Source: Perlucidibaca sp. (GTDB lineage: Bacteria > Pseudomonadota > Gammaproteobacteria > Pseudomonadales > Moraxellaceae). From it: a stretch of DNA of 64,000 bases. Below are positions 51,206 through 60,206 of this stretch, in pieces. Both the position numbers and the translations under genes were made by a program. Within the stretch, counting starts at the first letter, position 1. Every line of letters begins with the position of its first letter. The notes below the pieces were generated by a model. It searched no databases. It had not been told where the DNA came from and saw only the letters and a list, made by a program, of their open reading frames with translations. Location of the stretch: positions 62,001-126,000 of the forward strand of contig JAHFSA010000005.1 of the NCBI GenBank assembly GCA_023265995.1, read 5' to 3'.

Positions 51206-53332
51206 ATGAGCTCCGGCATAGACTCTCTCTGTGAAAGACTGACCAGCTACCTCGCCCCCGAGCAAGTGGCAGAGGTCCGCCGCGCCTATCTTTTCTCCGA
51301 ACAGGCGCACAGCGGCCAGTTCCGTCGCAACGGCGATCCCTACGTCACGCACCCGCTCGCCGTTGCCCACATCCTCTGCGACATGCACATGGACCATCAA
51401 AGCCTGATGGCCGCCATGCTGCACGATGTCATCGAAGACACCGGCGTCTCCAAGGACACTCTCAGCAGCGAATTTGGTAGCGAAGTCGCCTCCCTCGTCG
51501 ATGGTGTCACCAAGCTCACCCAGGTGCACTTCAACTCCAAGGCCGAGGCCCAGGCCGAAAACTTCCGCAAGATGATCCTGGCCATGACCCAGGACGTCCG
51601 CGTCATCGTCGTCAAGCTGGCCGACCGTCTGCACAACATGCGCACACTCGATGTGCTGACGCCCGAGAAGCGCAAGCGTGTGGCGCGCGAGACCCTGGAA
51701 ATCTACGCCCCCATCGCGCTGCGTCTGGGCATGAACGATATCCGCCTGGAATTCGAGGAGCTCGGCTTCGAGGCCATCTGGCCCATGCGCGCCGAACGCA
51801 TCCGCCACGCCGTGCTGGCCGCCCGCGGCCACCGCAAGGAAATGGTGCTGAGTCTGGAGGCCGCGCTCGGCGAACGCCTGGGCAACGAAGGTCTGAAGGC
51901 GCGCGTGAGCGGCCGCGAGAAACACCTCTACAGCATCTACCAGAAGATGCGCGAGAAGCAGCGCTCGTTCTCGGAAATCATGGACGTCTACGGCTTCCGC
52001 GTCATCGTCGACAACGTTGATGCCTGCTACCGCGCCCTCGGCATAGTGCACAACCTGTACAAACCCATTCCGGGCAAGTTCAAGGACTACATCGCCATTC
52101 CCAAGACCAATGGCTACCAGTCCCTGCACACCGTGCTCAAGGGCCCGCGCGGCGTGCCCATCGAAGTCCAGATCCGCTCCGAGGCCATGGAGGCCATGGC
52201 CAGCAACGGCATCGCCGCACACTGGCTGTACAAGTCCGACAGCTTCACCAACACCTCGCAGACACGCGCCCGTGAATGGATGAAGTCGCTGCTGGAACTG
52301 CAGCGCAATGCCGGCGACTCCATGGAGTTCATCGAAAACGTCAAGATCGACCTGTTCCCGGACGAGGTCTACATCTTCACGCCCAAGGGTCGCATCATGA
52401 CCTTGCCGCGCGGCTCCACCCCGGTCGACTTCGCCTACGCCGTGCACTCCGACATTGGCGATACCTGTGTCGCCGCCCGCGTCGACAACCGCCTGGCCCC
52501 GCTCAGCCTGCCGCTGACCACCGGCCAGACCGTCGAGATCGTGACCGCGCCCGGCGCGCGGCCGAATCCGGGCTGGCTGGACTTCGTCGTCACCGGCCGT
52601 GCCCGCGCCAAGATCCGCCACTATCTCAAGGATCAGCAGGAAGGCGAGTCGCGCGATCTCGGTCGGCGCCTGCTGGAAAAGGCGCTGTCCGGCCTCGGCA
52701 GCCGGCTGGATGCCATCCCCGAGAAACGACGCCGCAAGATACTCAACGAACTCGGCATGCGCGAGCAGGATGAGCTGCTGGAAAGCATAGGTCTGGGCAA
52801 TCAGGTACCGCAGATCGTGGCTCGCCGTCTGGTGCCCGAGGATGAGCTGCCGGCCGTGCGCAAGCCGTTGTTCCGACGTAGCAGCGAGGGCATCGCCATC
52901 CGCGGCACGGAAGGCCTGGTGGTGTCCTACGCACGCTGCTGCCGCCCGCTGCCCGGCGACGACATCATGGGCTATCTGAGCGCCGGCCGCGGCGTCGTCA
53001 TCCATCGTCACAAGTGCCGCAACATCGCCTCCGAAACGCGCACCAACCCGGACAAGTGCCTGCCACTGCGCTGGTCCGACAAGGTCGACCGCGAGTTCCA
53101 GAGCGAACTGCGCATCGCGCTCGCCAACCAGCGCGGCCTGCTCGCCGAGATCGCCCGCGAAGTCACCGACAGCGATGCCAACATCGAACACATCAATGTC
53201 GAGGAAAAGGGCTCGCACCACGGCGTCATGCAGCTCGGCCTGCTGGTCAAGGACCGCATCCACCTGGCGCGGATCATCAAGCGCATTCGTGTGCTGACGG
53301 GCGTCGACAAGGTCACGCGCGTCCGGGCGTGA
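51206..53332 (+). CDS. spoT: bifunctional (p)ppGpp synthetase/hydrolase SpoT
   Basis: A 708-residue RelA/SpoT enzyme. The N-terminal HD hydrolase domain is intact (AAMLHDVIEDTG, VKLADRLHNMRTLD), the synthetase domain follows (YGFRVIVDNVDACYRALG, KDYIAIPKTNGYQSLHTV), then TGS (DEVYIFTPKGRIMTLPRGST), helical, CC (YARCCRPLPGDDIMGY) and a C-terminal ACT domain. The ATG at 51206 has GGAG upstream; an earlier in-frame ATG at 51146 has none. E. coli SpoT has 702 residues. The usual downstream gene order is broken by an intergenic repeat and an inverted ridA. Confidence 0.97.
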   Translation: MSSGIDSLCERLTSYLAPEQVAEVRRAYLFSEQAHSGQFRRNGDPYVTHPLAVAHILCDMHMDHQSLMAAMLHDVIEDTGVSKDTLSSEFGSEVASLVDGVTKLTQVHFNSKAEAQAENFRKMILAMTQDVRVIVVKLADRLHNMRTLDVLTPEKRKRVARETLEIYAPIALRLGMNDIRLEFEELGFEAIWPMRAERIRHAVLAARGHRKEMVLSLEAALGERLGNEGLKARVSGREKHLYSIYQKMREKQRSFSEIMDVYGFRVIVDNVDACYRALGIVHNLYKPIPGKFKDYIAIPKTNGYQSLHTVLKGPRGVPIEVQIRSEAMEAMASNGIAAHWLYKSDSFTNTSQTRAREWMKSLLELQRNAGDSMEFIENVKIDLFPDEVYIFTPKGRIMTLPRGSTPVDFAYAVHSDIGDTCVAARVDNRLAPLSLPLTTGQTVEIVTAPGARPNPGWLDFVVTGRARAKIRHYLKDQQEGESRDLGRRLLEKALSGLGSRLDAIPEKRRRKILNELGMREQDELLESIGLGNQVPQIVARRLVPEDELPAVRKPLFRRSSEGIAIRGTEGLVVSYARCCRPLPGDDIMGYLSAGRGVVIHRHKCRNIASETRTNPDKCLPLRWSDKVDREFQSELRIALANQRGLLAEIAREVTDSDANIEHINVEEKGSHHGVMQLGLLVKDRIHLARIIKRIRVLTGVDKVTRVRA

Positions 53333-53335
53333 TGG

Positions 53336-53572
53336 CGCAGTGGTTTTTAAGCAGAAACTGCTGACGGCGTGGGTTGTTTAGCGGGAGCTGCTGCGAGAAA
53401 GCTTTCTTTGTGCCGCGCCACGATGCGCGTCAAAAGAAACTTTCTCTCCGCACTGCCGGCGTACCAGCTCACGACGTAGCCAATCTCTCATTACGAAGCC
53501 GCTGAAACGTCTGCCTCTGTGCCGAGCGCTGCACGGAGACCGAGCGTCACGAGGGTCTGGGCTTCAAGCCTG
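53336..53572. repeat. dispersed intergenic repeat with long hairpin, copy 2
   Basis: Second copy of the element at 28975, same orientation relative to the window, again between convergent genes. The 52-base hairpin (53395-53446) is identical in both copies; the differences (7 of 128 in the core 53379-53506) lie outside it. The right-hand GC hairpin of copy 1 is not conserved here. Confidence 0.85.
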
Positions 53573-53598
53573 GTTCCCGAGCAGCCATCAGGCCCAAC

Positions 53599-53982
53599 TC
53601 AGGCCGCGATCACCACAATGCCATCCATCTCGACCAGCGCGCCGCGCGGCAGCGAGGCTACGCCGACGGCGGCGCGGGCCGGATAGGGCTGCTGGAAGTA
53701 GCGCGCCATGATCTCGTTGACCAGTGCGAAGTGGCCGAGATCGGTGAGGAAGATGTTGAGCTTGGCGATGTCGTTGAGCGAGGCGCCGGCGGCTTCGCAG
53801 ACGGCCTGGAGGTTGTCGAAGACACGCACGACCTGGGCCTCGATGCCATCCACCAGCTGCATGCTCTGCGGATCGAGGCCGATCTGGCCGGACAGGTAGA
53901 CGGTATTGCCGACCTTCACGGCCTGCGAATAGGTGCCTATGGCGGCCGGAGCCTTGCTGGTCTGGATGATGGCGCGGTTCAT
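53599..53982 (-). CDS. ridA: RidA family reactive intermediate deaminase
   Basis: A 127-residue YjgF/YER057c/UK114 protein that removes reactive enamine/imine intermediates made by PLP enzymes. It begins [37 protein letters not shown], the active-site Arg in [20 protein letters not shown], and the C-terminal [11 protein letters not shown] are clear; a position often Glu in RidA is Asp here. In Pseudomonas ridA follows spoT on the same strand; here it is inverted and separated by the repeat. Confidence 0.95.
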   Translation of the reverse strand: MNRAIIQTSKAPAAIGTYSQAVKVGNTVYLSGQIGLDPQSMQLVDGIEAQVVRVFDNLQAVCEAAGASLNDIAKLNIFLTDLGHFALVNEIMARYFQQPYPARAAVGVASLPRGALVEMDGIVVIAA

Positions 53983-54030
53983 GGCGTGCTCCGGTGAAAA
54001 GTCAGGTCGGCAGTTTCAGGAAAAGTGACG

Positions 54031-54050
54031 CGGCCGGCAAGTGCCGGCCG
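54031..54050. other. perfect GC-rich hairpin between ridA and the lipoprotein gene
   Basis: CGGCCGGCA-AG-TGCCGGCCG, a perfect 9-bp palindrome arm pair with a 2-base centre, upstream of ridA and downstream of the lipoprotein hydrolase. There is no T-run; it may be a rho-dependent boundary or protein site. Confidence 0.5.
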
Positions 54051-54104
54051 GTCCCCGAAGCAGCATGACACGGGCGCATCAGGCCGCGCGCCCTGCTCAC
54101 AGCC

Positions 54105-56042
54105 TTATTGCAGCAGCGGCACCTGCACGGTTCCGGTGATGGTCACCGCCGGCACCAGCAGATCGCGCGACAGGGCGCTCAGATACTGCAGGTTGTAGCC
54201 GTAGACCAGCAGGCCCAGCTCCTCGCCATCGACCAGCTTCTCGGCGACACCGGTCATGTTCACCTTGTGTGCGCCCAGGCCGCGCAGCGGCGTCAGCTGC
54301 TCGTCGAGCAGGCGCGGCGCGGCCGAGCCCGTGCGGGCACCCCAGCCGACATGCACGATGGCATCGCAGCCGGTGATCGGGAACTCCGGCGGCAGGCCGC
54401 CGGCGAAAGCACAGCCATCCGCCGGCAGAGCCGAGGCCAGGGTGATATCGAGATGACCTATGCCGGCCACGGTGCGGCGCGCCGCCGGCAGACCGGCAAG
54501 CGGGATGAAGGTCGGCTGCAGCAGGCTGCTGAGACCGAGCACGCTGTTCGGCACCGGCAGGGTCGTGGCCGGCACCGGCACGCTGACACGGTTCTTGTCA
54601 TCGATCTGGTCGAAGTCCACCCAGGCGGCCTGGTTCGGTGCCAGCGACACGCAGACGGCGGTCCTGAGATGGTCCACGGCGGTCTGCACGGCTGCCGTGG
54701 CAGCCTTGGCGTTCGCCGGCTTGAGCTTCTCGTTGAAGAAGGCCAGATCGGCGTCATCCTTGCTCAGGCTGCCGCAGCTGGCCGGGCCGGACGGCGTCTG
54801 CAGCTCGGGCATGCTGACACCGGCCGCCTGGAACTGGCTGGTGATGGCGCCAATGCCGGCATCGAGCGGGCCGAGCTGGCTCAGCACGGTCTGCGTGCCC
54901 GGCAGGATGTGTCCGTTCTCGTGCGTCATGAGGCGGACATCGCCACCCAGCGCCTTGTAGCCCTTGAAGTTGTTCCAGGCTTCGTTGAAGTTGAACAGCG
55001 TGTCGCGGAAGCCCTGGCTGAACAGGATGTCGACCTTGGCCGGCTTCACGGCCGGGAAGTCGTAGCTCAGCCCGCTGGTCAGCGGCGCGCTCAGGAAGTC
55101 CATGGGATCCTGTTCGCTGGCCGGCTTGGCATCGAGGAAGTATTTCGCGCTGTGGTAGTAGAAGAATGGCAGCGCGCCGGCAGGAATGACATTGGTGACG
55201 GCACCGCGCAGCAGGGTTTCCTTGATGGCCGGATCAAGGCCCTTGATCAAGGGCTGGTTGGCACCCTGCTCGCCACCGGCCACCAGCAGCAGCGCCCAGG
55301 CCGACTTGACGGTGCCGTTCGGGTTCAGGCTGAAGCGCAGATCGTGCGGCGTGATGTCCGGCGTCAGCACATCAAGACGATGCTTGGGGTCGATGTTGTT
55401 CAGCAGCAGCTGGTACATGCCGCCATAGCTGCCACCGGTGGAGCCGGCCACCAGGTTGTAGCCGTTGCCCTGCTTGTCATGCGACAGGTAGTCGAGATGC
55501 GACTCGACCCAGTCGAGAATCTGCAGCAGGTCACGGCCTTCGAAATTGGGGTCCATGACGCGCACGGTGCCGGAGCTGTCGCCAAAGCCGCGCTGGTCGA
55601 TGCTGATGACGGCATAGCCGTTGTCCTGCAGACGCTCCAGGAAGCCGCCCTTGGGATCGATGGTACGCGAGCCGCCGAAGCCGTGGCCTTGCAGCACCAG
55701 CGGATTGCCGACCTCGCAGTTGATGACCTTGGGTTCGATGACTTCGAAGGTGATGGTTTCGTTGCTGGCCGAGGTCAGCTGCACGGCATGGTGACGACCG
55801 CCGGTCAGGTTCTTCTTGAGCTGGCAGGAGGCATCGTCGGCATTGCTGGCATCACGCGTGATGACGAGACCGGGCGTGGCATAGGCCGCCTTGCGCTCGG
55901 CCGGGCTGCCAGTGTCGACACTCGGTGCGCCGGGGCTCGGCTGCGGCGTGCTGGTGCTGTTGTCGGCACCGGAACCGGAGCCGCCGCAGGCGGAGAGCAG
56001 CAGGGACAGCGCCAGCATGGGCGCGGCAATGGAATTGCGCAT
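54105..56042 (-). CDS. secreted alpha/beta hydrolase lipoprotein (CocE/X-Pro peptidase-like)
   Basis: A 645-residue protein with a lipoprotein signal (MLALSLLLSACGGSGSG, lipobox SAC), then a Ser/Thr/Pro-rich linker. The catalytic domain has VLQGHGFGGSRTIDPKGGFL, ISIDQRGFGDSSGT, and a nucleophile elbow in AGSTGGSYGGMYQLLLN (GGSYGG). The C-terminal ~170 residues are beta-rich and resemble the PF08530-type domain of CocE/X-Pro dipeptidyl peptidases. It may be an esterase or amidase at the cell surface. GAGGTGATGTC precedes the ATG. Convergence with other genes gives no functional hint. Confidence 0.82.
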   Translation of the reverse strand: MRNSIAAPMLALSLLLSACGGSGSGADNSTSTPQPSPGAPSVDTGSPAERKAAYATPGLVITRDASNADDASCQLKKNLTGGRHHAVQLTSASNETITFEVIEPKVINCEVGNPLVLQGHGFGGSRTIDPKGGFLERLQDNGYAVISIDQRGFGDSSGTVRVMDPNFEGRDLLQILDWVESHLDYLSHDKQGNGYNLVAGSTGGSYGGMYQLLLNNIDPKHRLDVLTPDITPHDLRFSLNPNGTVKSAWALLLVAGGEQGANQPLIKGLDPAIKETLLRGAVTNVIPAGALPFFYYHSAKYFLDAKPASEQDPMDFLSAPLTSGLSYDFPAVKPAKVDILFSQGFRDTLFNFNEAWNNFKGYKALGGDVRLMTHENGHILPGTQTVLSQLGPLDAGIGAITSQFQAAGVSMPELQTPSGPASCGSLSKDDADLAFFNEKLKPANAKAATAAVQTAVDHLRTAVCVSLAPNQAAWVDFDQIDDKNRVSVPVPATTLPVPNSVLGLSSLLQPTFIPLAGLPAARRTVAGIGHLDITLASALPADGCAFAGGLPPEFPITGCDAIVHVGWGARTGSAAPRLLDEQLTPLRGLGAHKVNMTGVAEKLVDGEELGLLVYGYNLQYLSALSRDLLVPAVTITGTVQVPLLQ

Positions 56043-56189
56043 GACATCACCTCTGGCCGGCTCTTGGCCGGGCTGCTCGTGGCAGCGTTATTCTTGTTGT
56101 TACAGGCTTGGGCAATTACCGACAAAAGCAGGTTATTGCCGGGCGATCCTAACCCAGACCGCCGTTGATCACCAGATGAACAGCAAGCC

Positions 56190-57029
56190 TCAGATCTTGC
56201 GAGCCGCCAGCACCTGCCTGTAGCCGGCACGATAGTCGGGATAGCGCAGGACATAGCCGCTGGCGCACAGGCCACGATTGGCTATGCGCTTGCCCTGGGA
56301 GGCACCCGGCCGTGCCTCGCCGGGCGGTGGTGTCAGCCGCATCTCGCCGGCCAGCCAGGCCAGCACCTCATGCAGGGCCGCAGGCTCGTTGTCGACGCCG
56401 AGACAGAGCGCGGCCGGCGCCTGCCCGGCCAGGGCCTGGGTGACGAGATGACGAAGCAGGCCGGCGGCATCCTCGACATGCATGCGGTTGCTCCAGCTCG
56501 GTGGCTCGGCTTGCACCGGCCGGCCCTCCTCGACCCAGCGCAGCAGACGATGCCGGCCCGGCCCGTAGAGGCCGCCGAAACGCACGATGGTGGCCGGCCA
56601 TGGTGACGACGTCACCAGCGCCTCGGCATCGAGCAGGGCACGGGCGGTCGCGCTGGCCGGCTGCGCGGGCGTGGTCTCGTCGATGTGCTCGCCGGCATCC
56701 TCACCGTAGACGCTGGTCGACGACACCCAGAACTGATGCGCCAGCTGCTGCCCGGCCAGCGCCTGCTGGAGCGCGCGCGTACCTTCGACATAGACACGGC
56801 GGTAGGCCTCGACGCCGGACTCGCCCGGGCTCAGCGCGGTCACCACGACATCCAGGCCATCCGGCAGCTGCAGGCTGTCGGGACGGGTGACATCGGCCTG
56901 CAGCACGCGCACGCCGGACAGCGCGACCGCACTGCGCCGCAACGCCACCACCTCGTGGCCATCCGCTACCAGCAGCAGAGCCAGACGGCCGCCGACATCG
57001 CCAGCACCAACGATCAATATTTTTGCCAT
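56190..57029 (-). CDS. NAD(P)-dependent epimerase/dehydratase family protein (YeeZ-like)
   Basis: A 279-residue extended-SDR protein. The N-terminal ILIVGAGDVGGRLALLL binds the dinucleotide; VSSTSVYGEDAGEHIDE holds the Tyr of the family, and VRFGGLYGPGRHRLLRW follows. The Lys of the YxxxK pair is not evident, so catalytic function is uncertain, as for many YeeZ relatives. It is divergent from oxyR with ~70 bp between the starts, and an OxyR-like half-site lies between them. Confidence 0.85.
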   Translation of the reverse strand: MAKILIVGAGDVGGRLALLLVADGHEVVALRRSAVALSGVRVLQADVTRPDSLQLPDGLDVVVTALSPGESGVEAYRRVYVEGTRALQQALAGQQLAHQFWVSSTSVYGEDAGEHIDETTPAQPASATARALLDAEALVTSSPWPATIVRFGGLYGPGRHRLLRWVEEGRPVQAEPPSWSNRMHVEDAAGLLRHLVTQALAGQAPAALCLGVDNEPAALHEVLAWLAGEMRLTPPPGEARPGASQGKRIANRGLCASGYVLRYPDYRAGYRQVLAARKI

Positions 57030-57044
57030 GGATGGATAATTTCT

Positions 57045-57059
57045 ATAGTTTTAGACTAA
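57045..57059. promoter_or_regulatory. OxyR-like half-site near oxyR
   Basis: ATAGTTTTAGACTAA matches 8 of 10 fixed positions of the OxyR half-motif ATAGntnnnanCTAT, between the divergent epimerase and oxyR genes. No second half-site at the usual 7-bp spacing is seen. Confidence 0.35.
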
Positions 57060-57102
57060 GAGCTGCACAGGCCATGATGCCTGCCGACGGAGCATGCCGA
57101 AC

Positions 57103-57999
57103 ATGACCTTAACCGAGCTGCGCTATCTCGTCACCCTCGCCCGCGAGCGCCATTTCGGACGTGCCGCCGAGCGCTGCCATGTCGCCCAGCCGACACTCTC
57201 GGTGGCCATCCGCAAGCTCGAGGAATCGCTGGACATGGTGATCTTCGAACGCCATCGCCACGGCGTGCTGGTGACCCCTGCCGGCGAGGCGCTGATCGCC
57301 CAGGCCCAGGTCGTGCTGCAGGAGGCCGAGACCCTGGAGCGCATGGCCAGCGCCGCGCGCGACGAGTTCGCCGAGCCGCTGCGACTGGGCGCCATCTTCA
57401 CCATCGGACCCTATCTGTTTCCGTCGCTGATCCGCCAGCTCAGGCAGAGCGACAGCCCGCTCAAGCTCTACCTCGAAGAGAACTACACGCAGGTGCTGGG
57501 CGAGCGCCTGGCACGCGGCGAGCTCGACGCCATCATCGTGGCCATGCCTTTCGACCCGCCCGAGACACGCATCACGCCGCTCTTCGACGAGGCCTTCCAG
57601 CTCCTGCTGCCACGCGACCACGCCTGGGCCTCGAAGACCGTCATACGCGCCGAGGCACTCCGCGACAGCCCGGTGCTGATGCTCGGCGAAGGCCATTGCT
57701 TCCGCGATCAGGTGCTGGAGACCTGCAGCGTCGGCAACGCACCCGCGGGCACCAGCCCCGGCAGCTCGCTGATGACCCTGCGCCACATGGTCGCCTCCGG
57801 CCTCGGCATGACCCTGATCCCGGCCAGCGCCGAACCCCTGCTGGTCGATGACGAGGTCGTGGCCCGACCGCTCAAGTCCGGCCCCGGCCGCCGCATGGTG
57901 CTGGCCAGCCGGCATCGCTTCCCGCGCCGCCGCGCCCTGACCGAACTCACCCGCGCCCTGCAAGGCCTGCAGCTGCCTGGCACCGAGCCCGTGGCGTGA
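57103..57999 (+). CDS. oxyR: hydrogen peroxide-sensing LysR regulator OxyR
   Basis: A 298-residue LysR protein. The N-terminal helix-turn-helix includes HFGRAAERCHVAQPTLSVAI. The redox pair is in LMLGEGHCFRDQVLETC, with Cys199 and Cys208 exactly as in E. coli numbering if the ATG at 57103 is used; this start also has GGAG at a proper distance, unlike the ATG at 57094. It activates peroxide defence genes after forming the disulfide. It overlaps recG (TGATG), the pairing common in Pseudomonas relatives. Confidence 0.95.
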   Translation: MTLTELRYLVTLARERHFGRAAERCHVAQPTLSVAIRKLEESLDMVIFERHRHGVLVTPAGEALIAQAQVVLQEAETLERMASAARDEFAEPLRLGAIFTIGPYLFPSLIRQLRQSDSPLKLYLEENYTQVLGERLARGELDAIIVAMPFDPPETRITPLFDEAFQLLLPRDHAWASKTVIRAEALRDSPVLMLGEGHCFRDQVLETCSVGNAPAGTSPGSSLMTLRHMVASGLGMTLIPASAEPLLVDDEVVARPLKSGPGRRMVLASRHRFPRRRALTELTRALQGLQLPGTEPVA

Positions 58000-60104
58000 T
58001 GACCCGGCAAGCTCTGGCGGGCGCCGGGCGCCTGCAGGAACAGCCCATACGCATGCTGCGCGGCGTCGGTCCGGCGCTGGCGGACAAGCTCGTGCGCCTG
58101 GGCATAGTCACCATCCAGGATCTGCTTTTCCTGCTGCCGCGCCAGTACGAGGATCGCACCCGGCTGACCCCGCTGGGTGCGCTGACTCCCGGCATGTCGG
58201 CGCTGGCCGAAGGCGAGGTCAAGCTCGCCGACATCGCCAGCGGTCGCCGCCGCGCCCTGCTCGTGCGCCTGCGCGACGGCACCGGCGGCCTCACCCTGCG
58301 CTTCTATCACTTCCGCCAGAATCAGAAGGACAGCTATCCGCCGGGAGCCCGCCTGCGCGTCTTCGGCGAAGTGCGCATGGGCCCGCTGGGGCCGGAGATG
58401 ATCCATCCCGAGATCGAGCATCTCGAGGGCCCGGCGGCACTGCCCGAAGCTGCCGCCGATGATTGCCTGACACCGATCTATCCGCTGGTCGAGGGTCTGA
58501 CCCAGCGCCGCCTGCGCGAGCTGGTGGCGCGCGCCCTGCCCCTGCTCGACCAGCCCGATGCCCTCATCGACCGTCTGCCGCCCCAGCACACCGGCGGCTG
58601 GAGTCTGGCCAATGCCCTGCGCACCGTGCATGCGCCGCCAGCCAGCACCGACCGCCGCCAGCTCGGCAACGGCGAACACCCGGCGCAGCGCCGCCTGGCC
58701 TTCGAGGAACTGCTCGCGCACCAGCTCGGCCTGCTGCGCCGTCGCCAGCGCCAGCGCAGTCACCCGGCACCGGAGCTGCCGGGCGGCGACGAGCTCAGCC
58801 GGCGCTTCCTGCAAGCCCTGCCGTTCAGCCTGACTCCGGCGCAGACACGCGTGCTCGCCGAAACCGGGCGCGACCTCGCCGGCAGCGAGCCCATGCTGCG
58901 TCTGATTCAGGGTGATGTCGGCGCCGGCAAGACCGTGGTCGCCGCCCTCGCCGCCTGCCCGGCGCTGTCCGCCGGCTACCAGGTCGCCGTCATGGCACCC
59001 ACGGAAATTCTCGCCGAGCAGCATCGCGAACGTTTCGCGAGCTGGTTCGAGCCACTCGACATCAAGGTCGGCTGGCTCGCCGGCAAGCTCACCGGCAAGG
59101 CCCGCGAACGTCTGCTCGCGGAGCTGGCCAGTGGCGATTGCCAGCTCATCGTCGGCACCCACGCCCTGTTCCAGGACAGCGTGCACTTCCGGCGCCTGGG
59201 GCTGGCCATCATCGACGAGCAGCACCGCTTTGGTGTCGAACAGCGTCTGGCGCTCAGTCGCAAGGGACTGGAGAGCGGCTGGCAGCCGCACCAGCTGATC
59301 ATGACCGCGACACCGATTCCGCGCACGCTGGCGATGAGCGCCTATGGCGATCTCGACACCTCGATCATCGACAGCCTGCCGCCCGGCCGCCAGCCCATAC
59401 AGACCGTGGTGCTGCCAGCCGGCAGACGCGACGATCTGATCACCCGCATCCGCCACCATGTCGCCAGCGGCCAGCAGGTCTACTGGGTCTGCACCCTCAT
59501 CGAGGAGTCCGAACAGATCGAGGCGCAGGCCGCCCAGGTGGCCTGGGAGCAGTTGCGAGAAGCGCTGCCCGAGCTCGGCATCGGCCTCGTCCACGGCCAG
59601 CTCAAGCCGGCCGTGAAGGCCGCCACCATGGCCGAGTTCGCCGCCGGTCGTCTGTCGGTGCTGGTCGCCACCACGGTCATCGAGGTCGGCGTCGACGTGC
59701 CCAATGCCACCCTCATGGTGATCGAGAATCCGGAGCGCCTCGGCCTCTCGCAGCTGCACCAGCTGCGTGGGCGCGTCGGTCGCGGCAGTCAGGCCAGCTA
59801 CTGCGTGCTGCTCTACCAGACACCGCTGTCGGCGCTGGGGCGCGAGCGCCTGCAGATCCTGCGCGACAGCCAGGACGGCTTCGCCATTGCCGAGCGCGAC
59901 CTCGAACTGCGCGGTCCCGGCGAAGTGCTGGGCACACGCCAGACCGGCGACATCAACTTCCGCATCGCCGACCTGCTGCGTGATCAGGCCCTGCTGGCAC
60001 CGGCGCGGGCGCTGGCCGAGGCCCTGCAACGACAACCGCCGGAGGTCGCCGACTATCTGCTGCAACGCTGGCTGGCACGGGCCGACGAATACGTCTGGGC
60101 CTGA
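57999..60104 (+). CDS. recG: ATP-dependent DNA helicase RecG
   Basis: A 701-residue helicase that remodels stalled replication forks and branched DNA. The N-terminal wedge/OB domain carries GVGPALADKLVRLGI and LLPRQYEDRT. The helicase motor has Walker A GDVGAGKTVVA, DEQHRFGVEQR (DExH variant), MTATPIPRTLAM, ATTVIEVGVDVPNATLM and QLRGRVGRGSQASYC. The TRG motif region DGFAIAERDLELRGPGE is present. The ATG at 57999 shares one base with the oxyR stop; the GTG at 57996 is an alternative. Confidence 0.96.
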   Translation: MTRQALAGAGRLQEQPIRMLRGVGPALADKLVRLGIVTIQDLLFLLPRQYEDRTRLTPLGALTPGMSALAEGEVKLADIASGRRRALLVRLRDGTGGLTLRFYHFRQNQKDSYPPGARLRVFGEVRMGPLGPEMIHPEIEHLEGPAALPEAAADDCLTPIYPLVEGLTQRRLRELVARALPLLDQPDALIDRLPPQHTGGWSLANALRTVHAPPASTDRRQLGNGEHPAQRRLAFEELLAHQLGLLRRRQRQRSHPAPELPGGDELSRRFLQALPFSLTPAQTRVLAETGRDLAGSEPMLRLIQGDVGAGKTVVAALAACPALSAGYQVAVMAPTEILAEQHRERFASWFEPLDIKVGWLAGKLTGKARERLLAELASGDCQLIVGTHALFQDSVHFRRLGLAIIDEQHRFGVEQRLALSRKGLESGWQPHQLIMTATPIPRTLAMSAYGDLDTSIIDSLPPGRQPIQTVVLPAGRRDDLITRIRHHVASGQQVYWVCTLIEESEQIEAQAAQVAWEQLREALPELGIGLVHGQLKPAVKAATMAEFAAGRLSVLVATTVIEVGVDVPNATLMVIENPERLGLSQLHQLRGRVGRGSQASYCVLLYQTPLSALGRERLQILRDSQDGFAIAERDLELRGPGEVLGTRQTGDINFRIADLLRDQALLAPARALAEALQRQPPEVADYLLQRWLARADEYVWA

Positions 60105-60206
60105 TGAGGCATTGTCAGGCATGGCTGCCATCACATACTCTTCCACACAGGCATGTACAGGCGCTGCGCAGCATGCGGCCACTGCAACCTTTCACAGGAT
60201 AACCGG

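Noticed and set aside
51050-53263. 737-codon open frame on the minus strand
   Set aside because: Antisense to spoT; a shadow of its GC-rich third codon positions.
54108-56168. 686-codon open frame on the plus strand
   Set aside because: Antisense to the secreted hydrolase lipoprotein, which has a clear signal peptide and nucleophile motif.
57708-60182. 824-codon open frame on the minus strand
   Set aside because: Antisense to recG; Gln/Ala/Gly-rich with no domain, no ribosome-binding site and no homology that I recognise.
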